Translations under genes and position numbers: made by a program
Shown here: positions 37,230-46,165 of the stretch, in pieces
Position numbering within the stretch: the stretch's first letter is position 1
Layout: each line of letters starts with the position of its first letter
DNA from: Chromatium weissei
GTDB lineage: Bacteria; Pseudomonadota; Gammaproteobacteria; Chromatiales; Chromatiaceae
Assembly: GCF_016583765.1 (NCBI RefSeq)
Contig: NZ_NRRR01000006.1
Span: 87,155 to 151,154 of the forward strand
Length of the DNA stretch: 64,000 nucleotides
Direction: 5' to 3'
The notes under the pieces: generated by a model
The model's input: only the letters and a program-made list of their open reading frames with translations
Told to the model about the DNA's origin: nothing
Databases searched by the model: none

Positions 37230-38378
37230 ATGGTAGGCTTTACGCTTACCGAACTGGCTATTGAACGACTCATGAAAGACCTGCCAACTCCCTATTACCT
37301 GATCGACGAAACCCTGCTACAAAAAAACCTCGAAATCATTCAGCGTGTGCGGGAAGCCTCGGGCGCTAAATCGGTGCTCGCGCTCAAATGCTTTTCAACC
37401 TGGTGCGTGTTCGACCTCATGCGGCAGTATTTGGACGGAACCACCAGCAGCTCACTATTTGAAGCGCGTTTGGGATTTGAGGAATTCGGCAAGGAAGTTC
37501 ACGCCTACAGCGTTGGTTTTTCTACTGATGATGTCAAAGCGGTGCGACAATTCGCTGACAAAATCATCTTCAATTCCGTCTCCCAGCTCAATTCACATTA
37601 TTCCCACGTGCAAGGCTGCAACCTCGGCCTGCGCGTCAATCCCGCCATCAGCTATTCACATTTTGATCTCGCCGATCCTGCTCGCCGCTATTCACGGCTG
37701 GGCGTTGCCGACAAAGCCGCGCTCGCCGAAGCCTCCGCCGTACTGAAAGGATTGATGTATCACTTCAATTGCGAAAACGACGACGTTGACAGCTTTATTC
37801 GCGCTCTTGAACGCATCGGACACGACGACGGAGAGCTGCTGCACAAAATGGAATGGATCAGTTTCGGCGGTGGCCTTTCGTTCACAAAAGCTGAGTATCC
37901 TTTGAACCGCTTCTGCTCGGCATTGCGCGAGTTTGGGCAGAAATTTGATGTGCAGATTTATCTGGAACCCGGCGAGGCAGTCGTCACGCAAACCACCGAA
38001 TTGGTGACGACCGTGATCGACTTGGTGCACAACGAGGTCGATATTGCGATTGTCGATGCCTCACTTGAAGCGCACATGCTCGATCATCTGGTGTATCGAA
38101 CCAATCCGCGCCTCGCCGCACCTGCCGCTGGTGAGCATCGCGTGATGATCGCTGGTCGCACCTGTTTGGCGGGCGATGTGTTTGGTGACTTTCGACTGGC
38201 GAAACCGCTGCGCATTGGCAGCGAAGTGCGCATTGCCGACGCGGGCGGTTATACGATGGTGAAAAGTAATTGGTTTAATGGTGTCGCCATGCCGTCGATT
38301 GTCGTTCGCCGTCTGAACGGAACGGTGGAGCTGATTCGATCCTTTGAATACGATGATTTCAAACGCAGTCTTTCTTGA
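37230..38378 (+). CDS. nspC: Carboxynorspermidine/carboxyspermidine decarboxylase
   Basis: PLP enzyme of the alanine-racemase fold that decarboxylates carboxy(nor)spermidine to (nor)spermidine, the last step of the aspartate-semialdehyde polyamine route. ALKCFSTWCVFD holds the PLP lysine near its N-terminus; YLDGTTSSSLFEARLG, the CEND substrate segment, GGGLSF, YLEPGEAV and the terminal DDFKRSLS follow the Vibrio NspC pattern throughout. Start is uncertain: ATG 37230 gives 382 residues, ATG 37272 gives 368 beginning next to the conserved PYYLIDE. Seventeen bases upstream of the dehydrogenase gene. Confidence 0.94.
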   Translation: MVGFTLTELAIERLMKDLPTPYYLIDETLLQKNLEIIQRVREASGAKSVLALKCFSTWCVFDLMRQYLDGTTSSSLFEARLGFEEFGKEVHAYSVGFSTDDVKAVRQFADKIIFNSVSQLNSHYSHVQGCNLGLRVNPAISYSHFDLADPARRYSRLGVADKAALAEASAVLKGLMYHFNCENDDVDSFIRALERIGHDDGELLHKMEWISFGGGLSFTKAEYPLNRFCSALREFGQKFDVQIYLEPGEAVVTQTTELVTTVIDLVHNEVDIAIVDASLEAHMLDHLVYRTNPRLAAPAAGEHRVMIAGRTCLAGDVFGDFRLAKPLRIGSEVRIADAGGYTMVKSNWFNGVAMPSIVVRRLNGTVELIRSFEYDDFKRSLS

Positions 38379-38394
38379 ACGAGATTTAGTCATT

Positions 38395-39735
38395 ATGAAA
38401 AAAAATGTACTCATCATTGGTGCTGGCGGTGTTGCGCATGTTGCTGCACACAAGGCCGCGATGAATAACGACGTGCTGGGCGACATCTGCATTGCCTCGC
38501 GCACCCTGTCGAAATGCGAGCAGATTATTGAAAGCATTCAACGCAAAGGACATGTCAAGGATGCGTCGCAGAAACTGTATGCGCGTCAATTGGATGCGTT
38601 GGATATTCCGGCAACTGTTGCGCTGATTCGAGACACCAACTCGGAGATTGTCATCAATCTGGGTTCGGCATTTCTCAATATGTCGATTTTGGAAGCCTGC
38701 ATTGAAACCGGTGTTGCGTACATCGACACCGCGATTCACGAAGACCCGGACAAGGTGTGTGAGACTCCGCCTTGGTACGCAAATTACGAATGGAAACGCA
38801 AAGATCGCTGCGCGGAAAAAGGTGTAACCGCCATTCTCGGTGCAGGATTTGATCCGGGTGTGGTCAATGCGTATTGCGCACTTGCTGCCAAACGTTATTT
38901 CGACAAGATTGAAACGATTGACATTCTCGATGTGAATGCCGGCAGTCATGGCAAGTATTTCGCAACGAACTTTGATCCTGAAATCAATTTCCGCGAGTTC
39001 GTCAAGGTGTGGACGTGGATCGACCGGCAGTGGAAAGAATATCCGACGCACTCGGTCAAGCGCGTGTACGACTTTCCGGTCGTCGGCTCCTGTCCGGTGT
39101 ATCTCAACGGTCACGATGAATTGCATTCGCTGTCCAAAAACATCGATGCAGACAGCATTCGTTTTTGGATGGGCTTCGGCGACCATTACATCAATGTTTT
39201 CACCGTATTACGCACACTCGGTTTTCTCTCACATTTGCCGGTCACGTTGACGACTGGACAGGAAGTCGTGCCGCTCAAAGTGGTCAAAGCACTGCTGCCC
39301 GATCCGATGACGCTGGCTCCGAATTACACCGGTAACACCTGCATCGGCAATGTCGTCAAGGGTTGGAAAGACGGACAGCGCCGCGAGGTGTTCATTTATC
39401 AAGTGTCCGATCACCACGCCTGTTATGAAGAGGTGGAATCGCAGGGCATCAGCTACACCGCTGGTGTGCCGCCCGTCGCTGCGGCGATGCTGGTTGCGAA
39501 TGGCATTTGGGATGCGAAAACGATGGTAAATGTGGAAGAGCTTGATCCAGAACCCTTTATCGCAATTCTCGACCGCATCGGGCTGCCGACCGAGGTTAAA
39601 GAAATCGAACCCGACAGTGCTGCAACCTTCGATGGCACGGTACGCGATTTGGAACTGGAATTGTCTGAATCGACCGCGACCGTGACCGTTTCTGCGGCCA
39701 ATCCGATGATTGCGGTTGCGCCCAAAACACGTTGA
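38395..39735 (+). CDS. Carboxynorspermidine/carboxyspermidine dehydrogenase (saccharopine dehydrogenase family)
   Basis: 446-residue NADPH enzyme that condenses putrescine (or diaminopropane) with aspartate beta-semialdehyde to give carboxyspermidine. N-terminal GAGGVAHVAAHKAA is the Rossmann motif; INLGSAFLNMSILEACIETGVAYIDTA and GAGFDPGVVNAY are the saccharopine dehydrogenase-like core. Directly follows nspC and precedes a basic-amino-acid decarboxylase, which is the usual genetic context of this route. ATG 38395 chosen over an upstream TTG inside nspC. Confidence 0.94.
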   Translation: MKKNVLIIGAGGVAHVAAHKAAMNNDVLGDICIASRTLSKCEQIIESIQRKGHVKDASQKLYARQLDALDIPATVALIRDTNSEIVINLGSAFLNMSILEACIETGVAYIDTAIHEDPDKVCETPPWYANYEWKRKDRCAEKGVTAILGAGFDPGVVNAYCALAAKRYFDKIETIDILDVNAGSHGKYFATNFDPEINFREFVKVWTWIDRQWKEYPTHSVKRVYDFPVVGSCPVYLNGHDELHSLSKNIDADSIRFWMGFGDHYINVFTVLRTLGFLSHLPVTLTTGQEVVPLKVVKALLPDPMTLAPNYTGNTCIGNVVKGWKDGQRREVFIYQVSDHHACYEEVESQGISYTAGVPPVAAAMLVANGIWDAKTMVNVEELDPEPFIAILDRIGLPTEVKEIEPDSAATFDGTVRDLELELSESTATVTVSAANPMIAVAPKTR

Positions 39736-39822
39736 GATTGATCGGCTGCTTTCACGCGAGCAGCCGTACATTTGACGTTCATCTCTTTCAGTTTTCAGCA
39801 ATTTGTTACCGAGGAGTACGCG

Positions 39823-42075
39823 ATGCGTTTTCGCTTTCCAGTCATCATCATTGATGAAGACTTCCGCTCTGAGAACGCGAGCGGTTTTGGTATTCGCGCC
39901 CTCGCCAAGGCGCTCGAAAACGAAGGGTTAGAAGTGCTCGGCGTGACCAGCTACGGCGATCTCGCCTCCTTCGCCCAGCAACAAAGTCGTGCTTCGTGCT
40001 TCATTCTTTCCATCGACGATGAAGAATTCGGCACGGGTTTACCGGAAGAAGTGCAGGAAGTCATTTCACGGCTGCGCGAATTCGTCAAAGAAGTGCGCGT
40101 CCGTAATGAAGACATTCCGATTTTTCTCTACGGCGAAACGCGCACCTCGCGCCACATTCCAAATGACGTGCTGAAAGAGCTGCATGGCTTCATTCACATG
40201 TTTGAGGACACGCCCGAGTTCATTGCCCGTTATGTCGTACGCGAAGCACGCGCCTATCTCGACAGTTTGGCTCCGCCCTTCTTTCGCGCATTGACCCATT
40301 ACGCGGCCGACAGCTCCTACTCTTGGCACTGTCCGGGACATTCCGGCGGAGTCGCCTTTCTCAAAAGTCCAGTTGGGCAGATGTTTCACCAGTTCTTTGG
40401 CGAAAATATGCTGCGCGCAGATGTCTGCAACGCCGTCGATGAGCTGGGACAATTGCTTGACCATTCAGGTCCTGTCGCCGCTTCCGAACGCAATGCCGCA
40501 CGAATCTTCAATTCTGACCATCTGTTTTTTGTCACCAACGGCACTTCCACTTCAAACAAAATCGTTTGGCATTCAACGGTTGCGCCGGATGACATCGTCG
40601 TAGTGGATCGCAACTGCCACAAATCCATTCTTCACGCCATCATTATGACTGGCGCGATTCCCGTCTTTCTCATGCCGACGCGCAACCATTACGGCATCAT
40701 CGGACCGATTCCGCTGGACGAATTTCGTCCCGAAAACATTCGCCGAAAAATTGAAGCCAATCCGTTCACCAAGGGTGTGCAATTTCGTCCACGAGTGCTG
40801 ACCATCACGCAAAGCACCTACGACGGTGTGCTTTACAACGTGGACACCATCAAATCGCTGCTCGATGGCGAAATTGATACGCTGCTGTTCGATGAAGCGT
40901 GGCTGCCACACGCCACCTTTCACGATTTCTATCTCGGAATGCACGCCATCGACAAAGATCGCTCGCGCTGCCGTGATTCGATGGTGTTCGCCACGCAATC
41001 GACGCACAAATTGCTGGCGGGTTTATCACAGGCCTCACAGATTCTGGTGCAGGAATCCGAGACGCGCACGCTGGATTGGCACATCTTCAACGAAGCCTAT
41101 TTGATGCACTCTTCGACCAGTCCGCAGTACGCCATTATCGCGTCCTGCGATGTTGCCGCCGCGATGATGGAGCCGCCGGGCGGAACCGCGTTGGTGCATG
41201 AGTCGATTATGGAAGCACTGGATTTTCGGCGAGCGATGCGCAAGGTTGACGCGGAGTTTGGTGCGGACTGGTGGTTCAAAGTTTGGGGGCCCGATTATCT
41301 CGCTGAAGAAGGCATCGGCGACCGCAACGACTGGGTGTTAAAAGCGGACGACCGCTGGCACGGTTTCGGTGATCTCGCTGCCGATTTCAATATGCTCGAT
41401 CCGATTAAAGCGACCATCATCACGCCGGGCTTGAATGTCGATGGCGAAATTGCAGATTCCGGCATTCCCGCAGTAATCGTCACCAAATATCTTGCCGAGC
41501 ACGGTGTTGTCGTTGAAAAGACTGGACTTTATTCATTTTTTATCATGTTCACCATCGGCATCACCAAGGGTCGCTGGAACACGATGGTCACCGAGTTGCA
41601 GCAATTCAAAGACGACTACGACCGCAATCAACCGCTGTGGCGCGTGCTGCCCGAGTTTATTCAGGCTTATCCCTGTTACGAAAAAATTGGTTTGCGCGAC
41701 CTCTGCGAGCAGATTCACGGCATTTATAAAGCGAACGATGTTGCTCGCCTGACGACTGAAATGTATCTCTCCGATTTTGTTCCAGCCATGAAACCCGCGG
41801 TTGCCTTCGCCAAAATGGCACACCGCGAAATCGACCGCGTCAAAATCGATGACCTCGAAGGGCGCATCACCAGCGTGTTACTCACGCCCTATCCGCCCGG
41901 CATTCCGCTGCTCATTCCGGGCGAACGTTTCAACGGAACCATCGTGCGTTATTTGCAATTTGCGCGTGAATTCAACACCCAATTTCCGGGTTTCGAAACG
42001 GATATACACGGTTTGGTCAAGAAAAAAGTCAATGGCGAAATCGGCTATTTTGTCGATTGCGTGAAACCGACGTGA
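39823..42075 (+). CDS. Orn/Lys/Arg decarboxylase, fold type I PLP enzyme
   Basis: 750 residues, the size of AdiA/CadA/SpeF-type biodegradative decarboxylases. An N-terminal receiver-like wing domain (about 1-140) precedes the catalytic core: WHCPGHSGG, NGTSTSNKIVWH, DRNCHKS, and the PLP lysine in STHKLLAGLSQAS near residue 400. GAGGAG lies six bases before ATG 39823. It most resembles the Pseudomonas LdcA-type clade, but substrate (ornithine, arginine or lysine) cannot be read off. Standing next to the carboxyspermidine genes, it would make sense as a putrescine supplier (ornithine) or agmatine supplier (arginine). Confidence 0.93.
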   Translation: MRFRFPVIIIDEDFRSENASGFGIRALAKALENEGLEVLGVTSYGDLASFAQQQSRASCFILSIDDEEFGTGLPEEVQEVISRLREFVKEVRVRNEDIPIFLYGETRTSRHIPNDVLKELHGFIHMFEDTPEFIARYVVREARAYLDSLAPPFFRALTHYAADSSYSWHCPGHSGGVAFLKSPVGQMFHQFFGENMLRADVCNAVDELGQLLDHSGPVAASERNAARIFNSDHLFFVTNGTSTSNKIVWHSTVAPDDIVVVDRNCHKSILHAIIMTGAIPVFLMPTRNHYGIIGPIPLDEFRPENIRRKIEANPFTKGVQFRPRVLTITQSTYDGVLYNVDTIKSLLDGEIDTLLFDEAWLPHATFHDFYLGMHAIDKDRSRCRDSMVFATQSTHKLLAGLSQASQILVQESETRTLDWHIFNEAYLMHSSTSPQYAIIASCDVAAAMMEPPGGTALVHESIMEALDFRRAMRKVDAEFGADWWFKVWGPDYLAEEGIGDRNDWVLKADDRWHGFGDLAADFNMLDPIKATIITPGLNVDGEIADSGIPAVIVTKYLAEHGVVVEKTGLYSFFIMFTIGITKGRWNTMVTELQQFKDDYDRNQPLWRVLPEFIQAYPCYEKIGLRDLCEQIHGIYKANDVARLTTEMYLSDFVPAMKPAVAFAKMAHREIDRVKIDDLEGRITSVLLTPYPPGIPLLIPGERFNGTIVRYLQFAREFNTQFPGFETDIHGLVKKKVNGEIGYFVDCVKPT

Positions 42076-42108
42076 CAACCTTGTTTTTACAACAAAAAAG
42101 GAGGCGAT

Positions 42109-43194
42109 ATGCAACGACGTGACTTTTTGAAATCGGCTGGAATTGGCGCAATTGCTGCCGGAGTTGCGCTGCCAGCGCAGGCAGAAACGACAACGGTCAA
42201 ATGGCGGCTGGCATCGAGCTTTCCGAAAAGCCTTGACACCATTTACGGCGGTGCGGAAACGCTCGCCAAACGCGTCGCCGAATTGACGGAAGGACGATTT
42301 GAAATTCGCGTATTTGCCGGTGGCGAACTGGTTCCGGCATTTGGCGTGCTCGATGCCGTGCAACAGAACACCGTCGAATGTGGTCACACCGCATCCTATT
42401 ATTATTACGGCAAAAACAAAGCCTTGGCGCTCGAAAGCACCTGGCCATTTGGACTCAACACGCGCCAGATGACAGCTTGGGTGTATGGCGGCGGTGGCAT
42501 GGAATTGCTGCGCGAGATGTTCGCTGCGTATCACATCGTGCATTTTCCCGGTGGCAGCACCGGTGCGCAGATGGGCGGTTGGTTTCGCAAAGAAATCAAA
42601 TCGCTCGCCGATCTTGACGGATTAAAAATTCGTATTCCGGGATTTGGTGCAGAAATTTTCTCGCGGATGGGCGCGGTGCCACAGTCGCTGCCGGGTGGCG
42701 AAATCTATCCAGCGTTGGAGCGCGGCGCGATTGATGCTGCCGAGTGGACGGTTCCGTATGACGACGAAAAGTTGGGTTTTCAAAAGGTTGCGAAGTATTA
42801 CTACGCGCCGGGCTGGTGGGAGCCGGGCACGCATCTGGTGTTTTATGTGAATCAAGAACAGTGGGCAGCTTTACCACCGGCGTATCAAGCAGCATTCACG
42901 GTGGCGGCGCAGGAAGCGCATTTACAAATGCTGGCGGCGTATGACGCGAAGAATGCGCTGGCGCTACAACGCTTGTTGCAAAACGGCGCGGAGTTACGCC
43001 GTTTTCCCGATGATGTGTTGCTCAAAGCCTACGCGATTGCGCAGCAGATTTACGCCGAAGAATCCGCTCAAAATTCAACGTTTAAGACACTTTACGAGTC
43101 GATGCGCGAGTTTCAAAAACGCTCCGATGCGTGGTGGAGCGTGGCGGAATCGTCAATGGCGAATTTCATGCAGGCCGTGCAACGGCGAAAATAA
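42109..43194 (+). CDS. TRAP transporter solute-binding protein (DctP family), Tat-exported
   Basis: 361 residues. N-terminal twin-arginine signal RRDFLKSAG then an Ala-rich cleavage region; the mature part is a DctP/TakP fold with KWRLASSFPKSLDTIYGG, LDGLKIRIPGFGAEIFSRMGAVPQSLPGGEIYPALERGAIDAAEW, the conserved ligand-carboxylate region with its Arg. A strong AAGGAGGCGAT precedes the ATG. Members bind carboxylates such as 2-oxo acids or lactate. No DctQ or DctM membrane subunit is adjacent, so it either uses a transporter encoded elsewhere or has become a sensor component. Confidence 0.93.
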   Translation: MQRRDFLKSAGIGAIAAGVALPAQAETTTVKWRLASSFPKSLDTIYGGAETLAKRVAELTEGRFEIRVFAGGELVPAFGVLDAVQQNTVECGHTASYYYYGKNKALALESTWPFGLNTRQMTAWVYGGGGMELLREMFAAYHIVHFPGGSTGAQMGGWFRKEIKSLADLDGLKIRIPGFGAEIFSRMGAVPQSLPGGEIYPALERGAIDAAEWTVPYDDEKLGFQKVAKYYYAPGWWEPGTHLVFYVNQEQWAALPPAYQAAFTVAAQEAHLQMLAAYDAKNALALQRLLQNGAELRRFPDDVLLKAYAIAQQIYAEESAQNSTFKTLYESMREFQKRSDAWWSVAESSMANFMQAVQRRK

Positions 43195-43205
43195 TCACGC
43201 GCCAG

Positions 43206-43814
43206 CTAATCGGACGTTTTCGTCAAACGTCCTTCCGTGCCTGCCAGCAGATTGCGAATGTTGCTGCGATGTCGCCAAATCAGTAAACCGCTGATAATTA
43301 ACTGCATTCCCAGCAATATCCGCATTGACTCCGCGTGTGGCCACAGCAGCCACACCAGCACCGGCGCCAGCGCCATCGAAATCAGTCCCGATAACGACGA
43401 AATTTTCAAAATTCTGGCGACAAACAGCCAGATCGCTGCCACCGCTAAACCAATTGGCCAATACAAGCCGAATTGCACACCCAGCGCAGTGGCAACGCCT
43501 TTTCCACCCTGAAAGCCAAAAAATACCGGATACAGATGACCGAGAAATGCAGCCAGCCCAATTGCGGCGAGCAGCAACGGTTCCACGCCCAACAGATGAC
43601 CAATCGCCATTGGAATCAAACCTTTAAGACTGTCGCCGAGCAGCGTAATTGCCGCAGGTTTTTTACCGCCGATGCGCAGCACATTGGTTGCGCCGGGATT
43701 GTTAGAACCCTGTGTGCGCGGATCAGGTAAACCCATGATTCGACACACGAGAATGGCGCTTGACACCGAGCCGAGCAGATAAGCAGCAAGAATGAGTACA
43801 AAAGAAATCAGCAT
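43206..43814 (-). CDS. plsY: Acyl phosphate:glycerol-3-phosphate acyltransferase
   Basis: Integral membrane enzyme making lysophosphatidic acid from acyl phosphate. The three loop motifs are visible: GSVSSA with the following DPRTQGSNNPGATNVLR, KGLIPM, and GHLYPVFFGFQGGKGVATALG. ATG 43814 gives 202 residues with five hydrophobic segments. Divergent from folB, a pairing common in gammaproteobacteria. Confidence 0.96.
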   Translation of the reverse strand: MLISFVLILAAYLLGSVSSAILVCRIMGLPDPRTQGSNNPGATNVLRIGGKKPAAITLLGDSLKGLIPMAIGHLLGVEPLLLAAIGLAAFLGHLYPVFFGFQGGKGVATALGVQFGLYWPIGLAVAAIWLFVARILKISSLSGLISMALAPVLVWLLWPHAESMRILLGMQLIISGLLIWRHRSNIRNLLAGTEGRLTKTSD

Positions 43815-43904
43815 AATGACCGTGAAAATGCGTGAATGGAATTGGCGGGCAAGATTACGACAATCCGTTCTCAATTACCGAATTGATGTGAGGAATTAAA
43901 CAGA

Positions 43905-44261
43905 ATGGATATTGTTTTTATTCGAGGTTTACGAATTGACGCGATCATTGGTATTCACGATTGGGAAAAGCAGCAACGCCGTCCGCTGTGGATTGATGTG
44001 GAATTGGGTTGTGATATTCGCCGCGCTGCTGCGACTGATCGAATTGGCGACGCACTGGATTATGCCGCTGTCACCGAGCGCCTGACGCAGCTCGTCGCCA
44101 ATAACCAGTTTGAATTGGTTGAAACGCTGGCTGAGCATTGTGCGCAATGTTTACGCGAAGAATTCACGATTCCTTGGCTGCGCTTGACCTTGAATAAACC
44201 AAATGCGGTGGGCGATGGCGTGGCGGTTGGTGTCGTCATCGAACGCGGCGAATACATCTAA
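43905..44261 (+). CDS. folB: Dihydroneopterin aldolase
   Basis: 118-residue folate enzyme cleaving 7,8-dihydroneopterin to 6-hydroxymethyl-dihydropterin. IGIHDWEKQQRRPLWIDVEL, ALDYAAVTERL and the catalytic-site ELVETLAEHCA segment, and LNKPNAV near the end, are canonical. Divergent promoter region of 90 bases shared with plsY. Confidence 0.97.
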   Translation: MDIVFIRGLRIDAIIGIHDWEKQQRRPLWIDVELGCDIRRAAATDRIGDALDYAAVTERLTQLVANNQFELVETLAEHCAQCLREEFTIPWLRLTLNKPNAVGDGVAVGVVIERGEYI

Positions 44262-44297
44262 ACTCGTTATGATGCTGACTTTATTTTTGATGAGTTC

Positions 44298-44672
44298 ATG
44301 GTGAATTCCTTGCGCAAGCGAATACTTTTCGGATTATTTCTTTCGCTCATCGGCGCGACAGTCAGTGCGCAAAATGATGCACCAGCCGAAACCGAAACCA
44401 CTGACAACGGCGGATTTTTACAAGCACCGACGCTTGAACCCTCAGCAGTGACGGGCGACGCGGTGGAGCCAGACATCACCATCACCAAAACCGGCAGCGA
44501 TGTGGTGTATGAATATCGCGTGCGCGGTGCGCTGTACATGGTGCGCGTGCAACCGCAAATTGGGCCGGCATATTATTTTTACGATTTGAATGGCGACGGC
44601 ATGATCGATGCCCAAGAACGCTCCACCCACAATACCGCCGTGCCACAGTGGGAACTGTTCCACTGGAACTGA
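44298..44672 (+). CDS. DUF2782 domain protein, exported
   Basis: 124 residues with a signal peptide (about 1-25, ending TVSAQ), a Thr/Asn-rich linker and a C-terminal DUF2782 domain (about 54-124: DITITKTGSDVVYEYRVRGALYMVRVQPQIGPAYYFYD). DUF2782 is restricted to gammaproteobacteria and is often found near polA; function unknown. Eight bases before the photolyase start, so probably co-transcribed with it here. Confidence 0.88.
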   Translation: MVNSLRKRILFGLFLSLIGATVSAQNDAPAETETTDNGGFLQAPTLEPSAVTGDAVEPDITITKTGSDVVYEYRVRGALYMVRVQPQIGPAYYFYDLNGDGMIDAQERSTHNTAVPQWELFHWN

Positions 44673-44680
44673 GCTGCAAC

Positions 44681-46117
44681 ATGTCCAACACCACAATTCT
44701 CTGGTTTCGCCGCGATCTGCGGCTTGATGACAATTCGGCGCTGCTCGCGGCGCTGGCAGACGGAGCGTCCGTTGTTCCGGTTTACATTCACGCGCCGCAT
44801 GAAGAAGCGCCTTGGGCAATTGGCGCGGCAAGTCGCTGGTGGTTACACGGCAGTTTGCTGGCGCTGGATGAAGCACTTCGCCAACGCGGCAGTCGTTTGT
44901 GGATAACGCAGGGTGACAGCCTGACTGAACTGCGCCGCATTGCCGCGTTCACCGGCGCGACGCAAGTGCGATGGAATCGTCTTTACGATCCAGTCATGTG
45001 CGAACGCGACACACGCATTAAACAGGCATTGCGCAACGACGGTCTGCAGTGCGCCAGCACTAACGCCGCGTTGTTATTTGAACCCTGGGAAATTCGCAAC
45101 GGCAGTGGTCAGCCATATCGCGTATTCAGCGCATTTTGGCGCATGTGCGTGAAACAGTTGCATCAATTACAGCCACAACCAGCGCCCGCCGCACTTCCAC
45201 CGATTCACGATTTACCCGCCAGCCTCACCGTCGCCGATCTCGAATTACTGCCGCGCATCGCGTGGGATCAAGGCTGGCGCGAAATGTGGACACCGGGTGA
45301 ACATCACGCATTACAACGCGCTCGCACCTTTCTCGAGACTCAACTGGTCGATTACGGCGTTCAACGTGATTTTCCAGCAATTTCTGGCACTTCGCAGCTT
45401 TCCGCACCGCTGCATTTTGGTGAAATCAGTCCGCGCCGATTGTTGGCAATGCTGCGCGAGCGCGACGTTGATTCACTGACTGATCCGTGGCTGCGGGAAC
45501 TGGGCTGGCGCGAATTCGGTTATCACCTGCTGCATCATTTTCCGCACACGACCGATGCACCATTAGACACGCGGTTTGCGGCGTTTCCGTGGCGTACTGA
45601 AAATGCAGCGAAAATGCTCACCGCGTGGCAGCGCGGAAACACGGGCATTCCGCTGGTGGATGCGGGAATGCGCGAACTCTGGCACACCGGCTGGATGCAC
45701 AATCGCGTACGCATGGTGGTCGCGTCGCTGCTCACCAAAAATCTGCTGCTGCCTTGGCAGCTCGGAGCGCGATGGTTTTGGGACACCCTGATTGATGCTG
45801 ATTTGGCTTGTAATACCGCTGGTTGGCAATGGACAGCGGGCTGTGGTGCGGATGCCGCGCCCTATTTTCGCGTATTTAATCCGGTCTTGCAGGCACAACG
45901 CTTTGATTCCAATGGCGATTACATTCGTCGCTGGTGTCCCGAGCTGGCGCGTTTACCGAATGCGTATCTGCATCAACCTTGGACTGCGCCCGCCTCGTTA
46001 CTTGCCGCAGCGGGAATACGGCTGGGCAACGATTACCCCGCACCGATTATCGATTTGGCGGCATCTCGTCAACAGGCGCTAGCAACGTGGGAGCAAATCA
46101 AAGTCAAACCAATTTGA
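44681..46117 (+). CDS. phrB: Deoxyribodipyrimidine photo-lyase (class I CPD photolyase)
   Basis: Light-driven repair of cyclobutane pyrimidine dimers. N-terminal antenna domain begins ILWFRRDLRLDDNSAL; the FAD domain shows LRELGWREFGYHLL, the NRVRMVVASLLTKNLLL and WFWDTLIDADLACNTAGWQW segments and the final ARLPNAYLHQPW. ATG 44681 gives 478 residues, typical; an upstream ATG at 44648 would overlap the DUF2782 gene. Confidence 0.97.
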   Translation: MSNTTILWFRRDLRLDDNSALLAALADGASVVPVYIHAPHEEAPWAIGAASRWWLHGSLLALDEALRQRGSRLWITQGDSLTELRRIAAFTGATQVRWNRLYDPVMCERDTRIKQALRNDGLQCASTNAALLFEPWEIRNGSGQPYRVFSAFWRMCVKQLHQLQPQPAPAALPPIHDLPASLTVADLELLPRIAWDQGWREMWTPGEHHALQRARTFLETQLVDYGVQRDFPAISGTSQLSAPLHFGEISPRRLLAMLRERDVDSLTDPWLRELGWREFGYHLLHHFPHTTDAPLDTRFAAFPWRTENAAKMLTAWQRGNTGIPLVDAGMRELWHTGWMHNRVRMVVASLLTKNLLLPWQLGARWFWDTLIDADLACNTAGWQWTAGCGADAAPYFRVFNPVLQAQRFDSNGDYIRRWCPELARLPNAYLHQPWTAPASLLAAAGIRLGNDYPAPIIDLAASRQQALATWEQIKVKPI

Positions 46118-46150
46118 AAAAGCACAACGGTGATGATTGACATCACCGTT
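46116..46150 (-). terminator. Probable terminator of motAB
   Basis: Perfect 10-bp stem AACGGTGATG / CATCACCGTT with a five-base loop (46126-46150); on the minus strand it is followed within four bases by CTTTTT. It lies between the convergent photolyase and motB genes. Confidence 0.7.
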
Positions 46151-46165
46151 GGTAATAGCGGTGTT

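Noticed and set aside
38386..39186. 266-codon open frame opposite the carboxyspermidine dehydrogenase
   Set aside because: The sense gene is a clear saccharopine-dehydrogenase-type enzyme in a matching operon; the antisense frame is a shadow.
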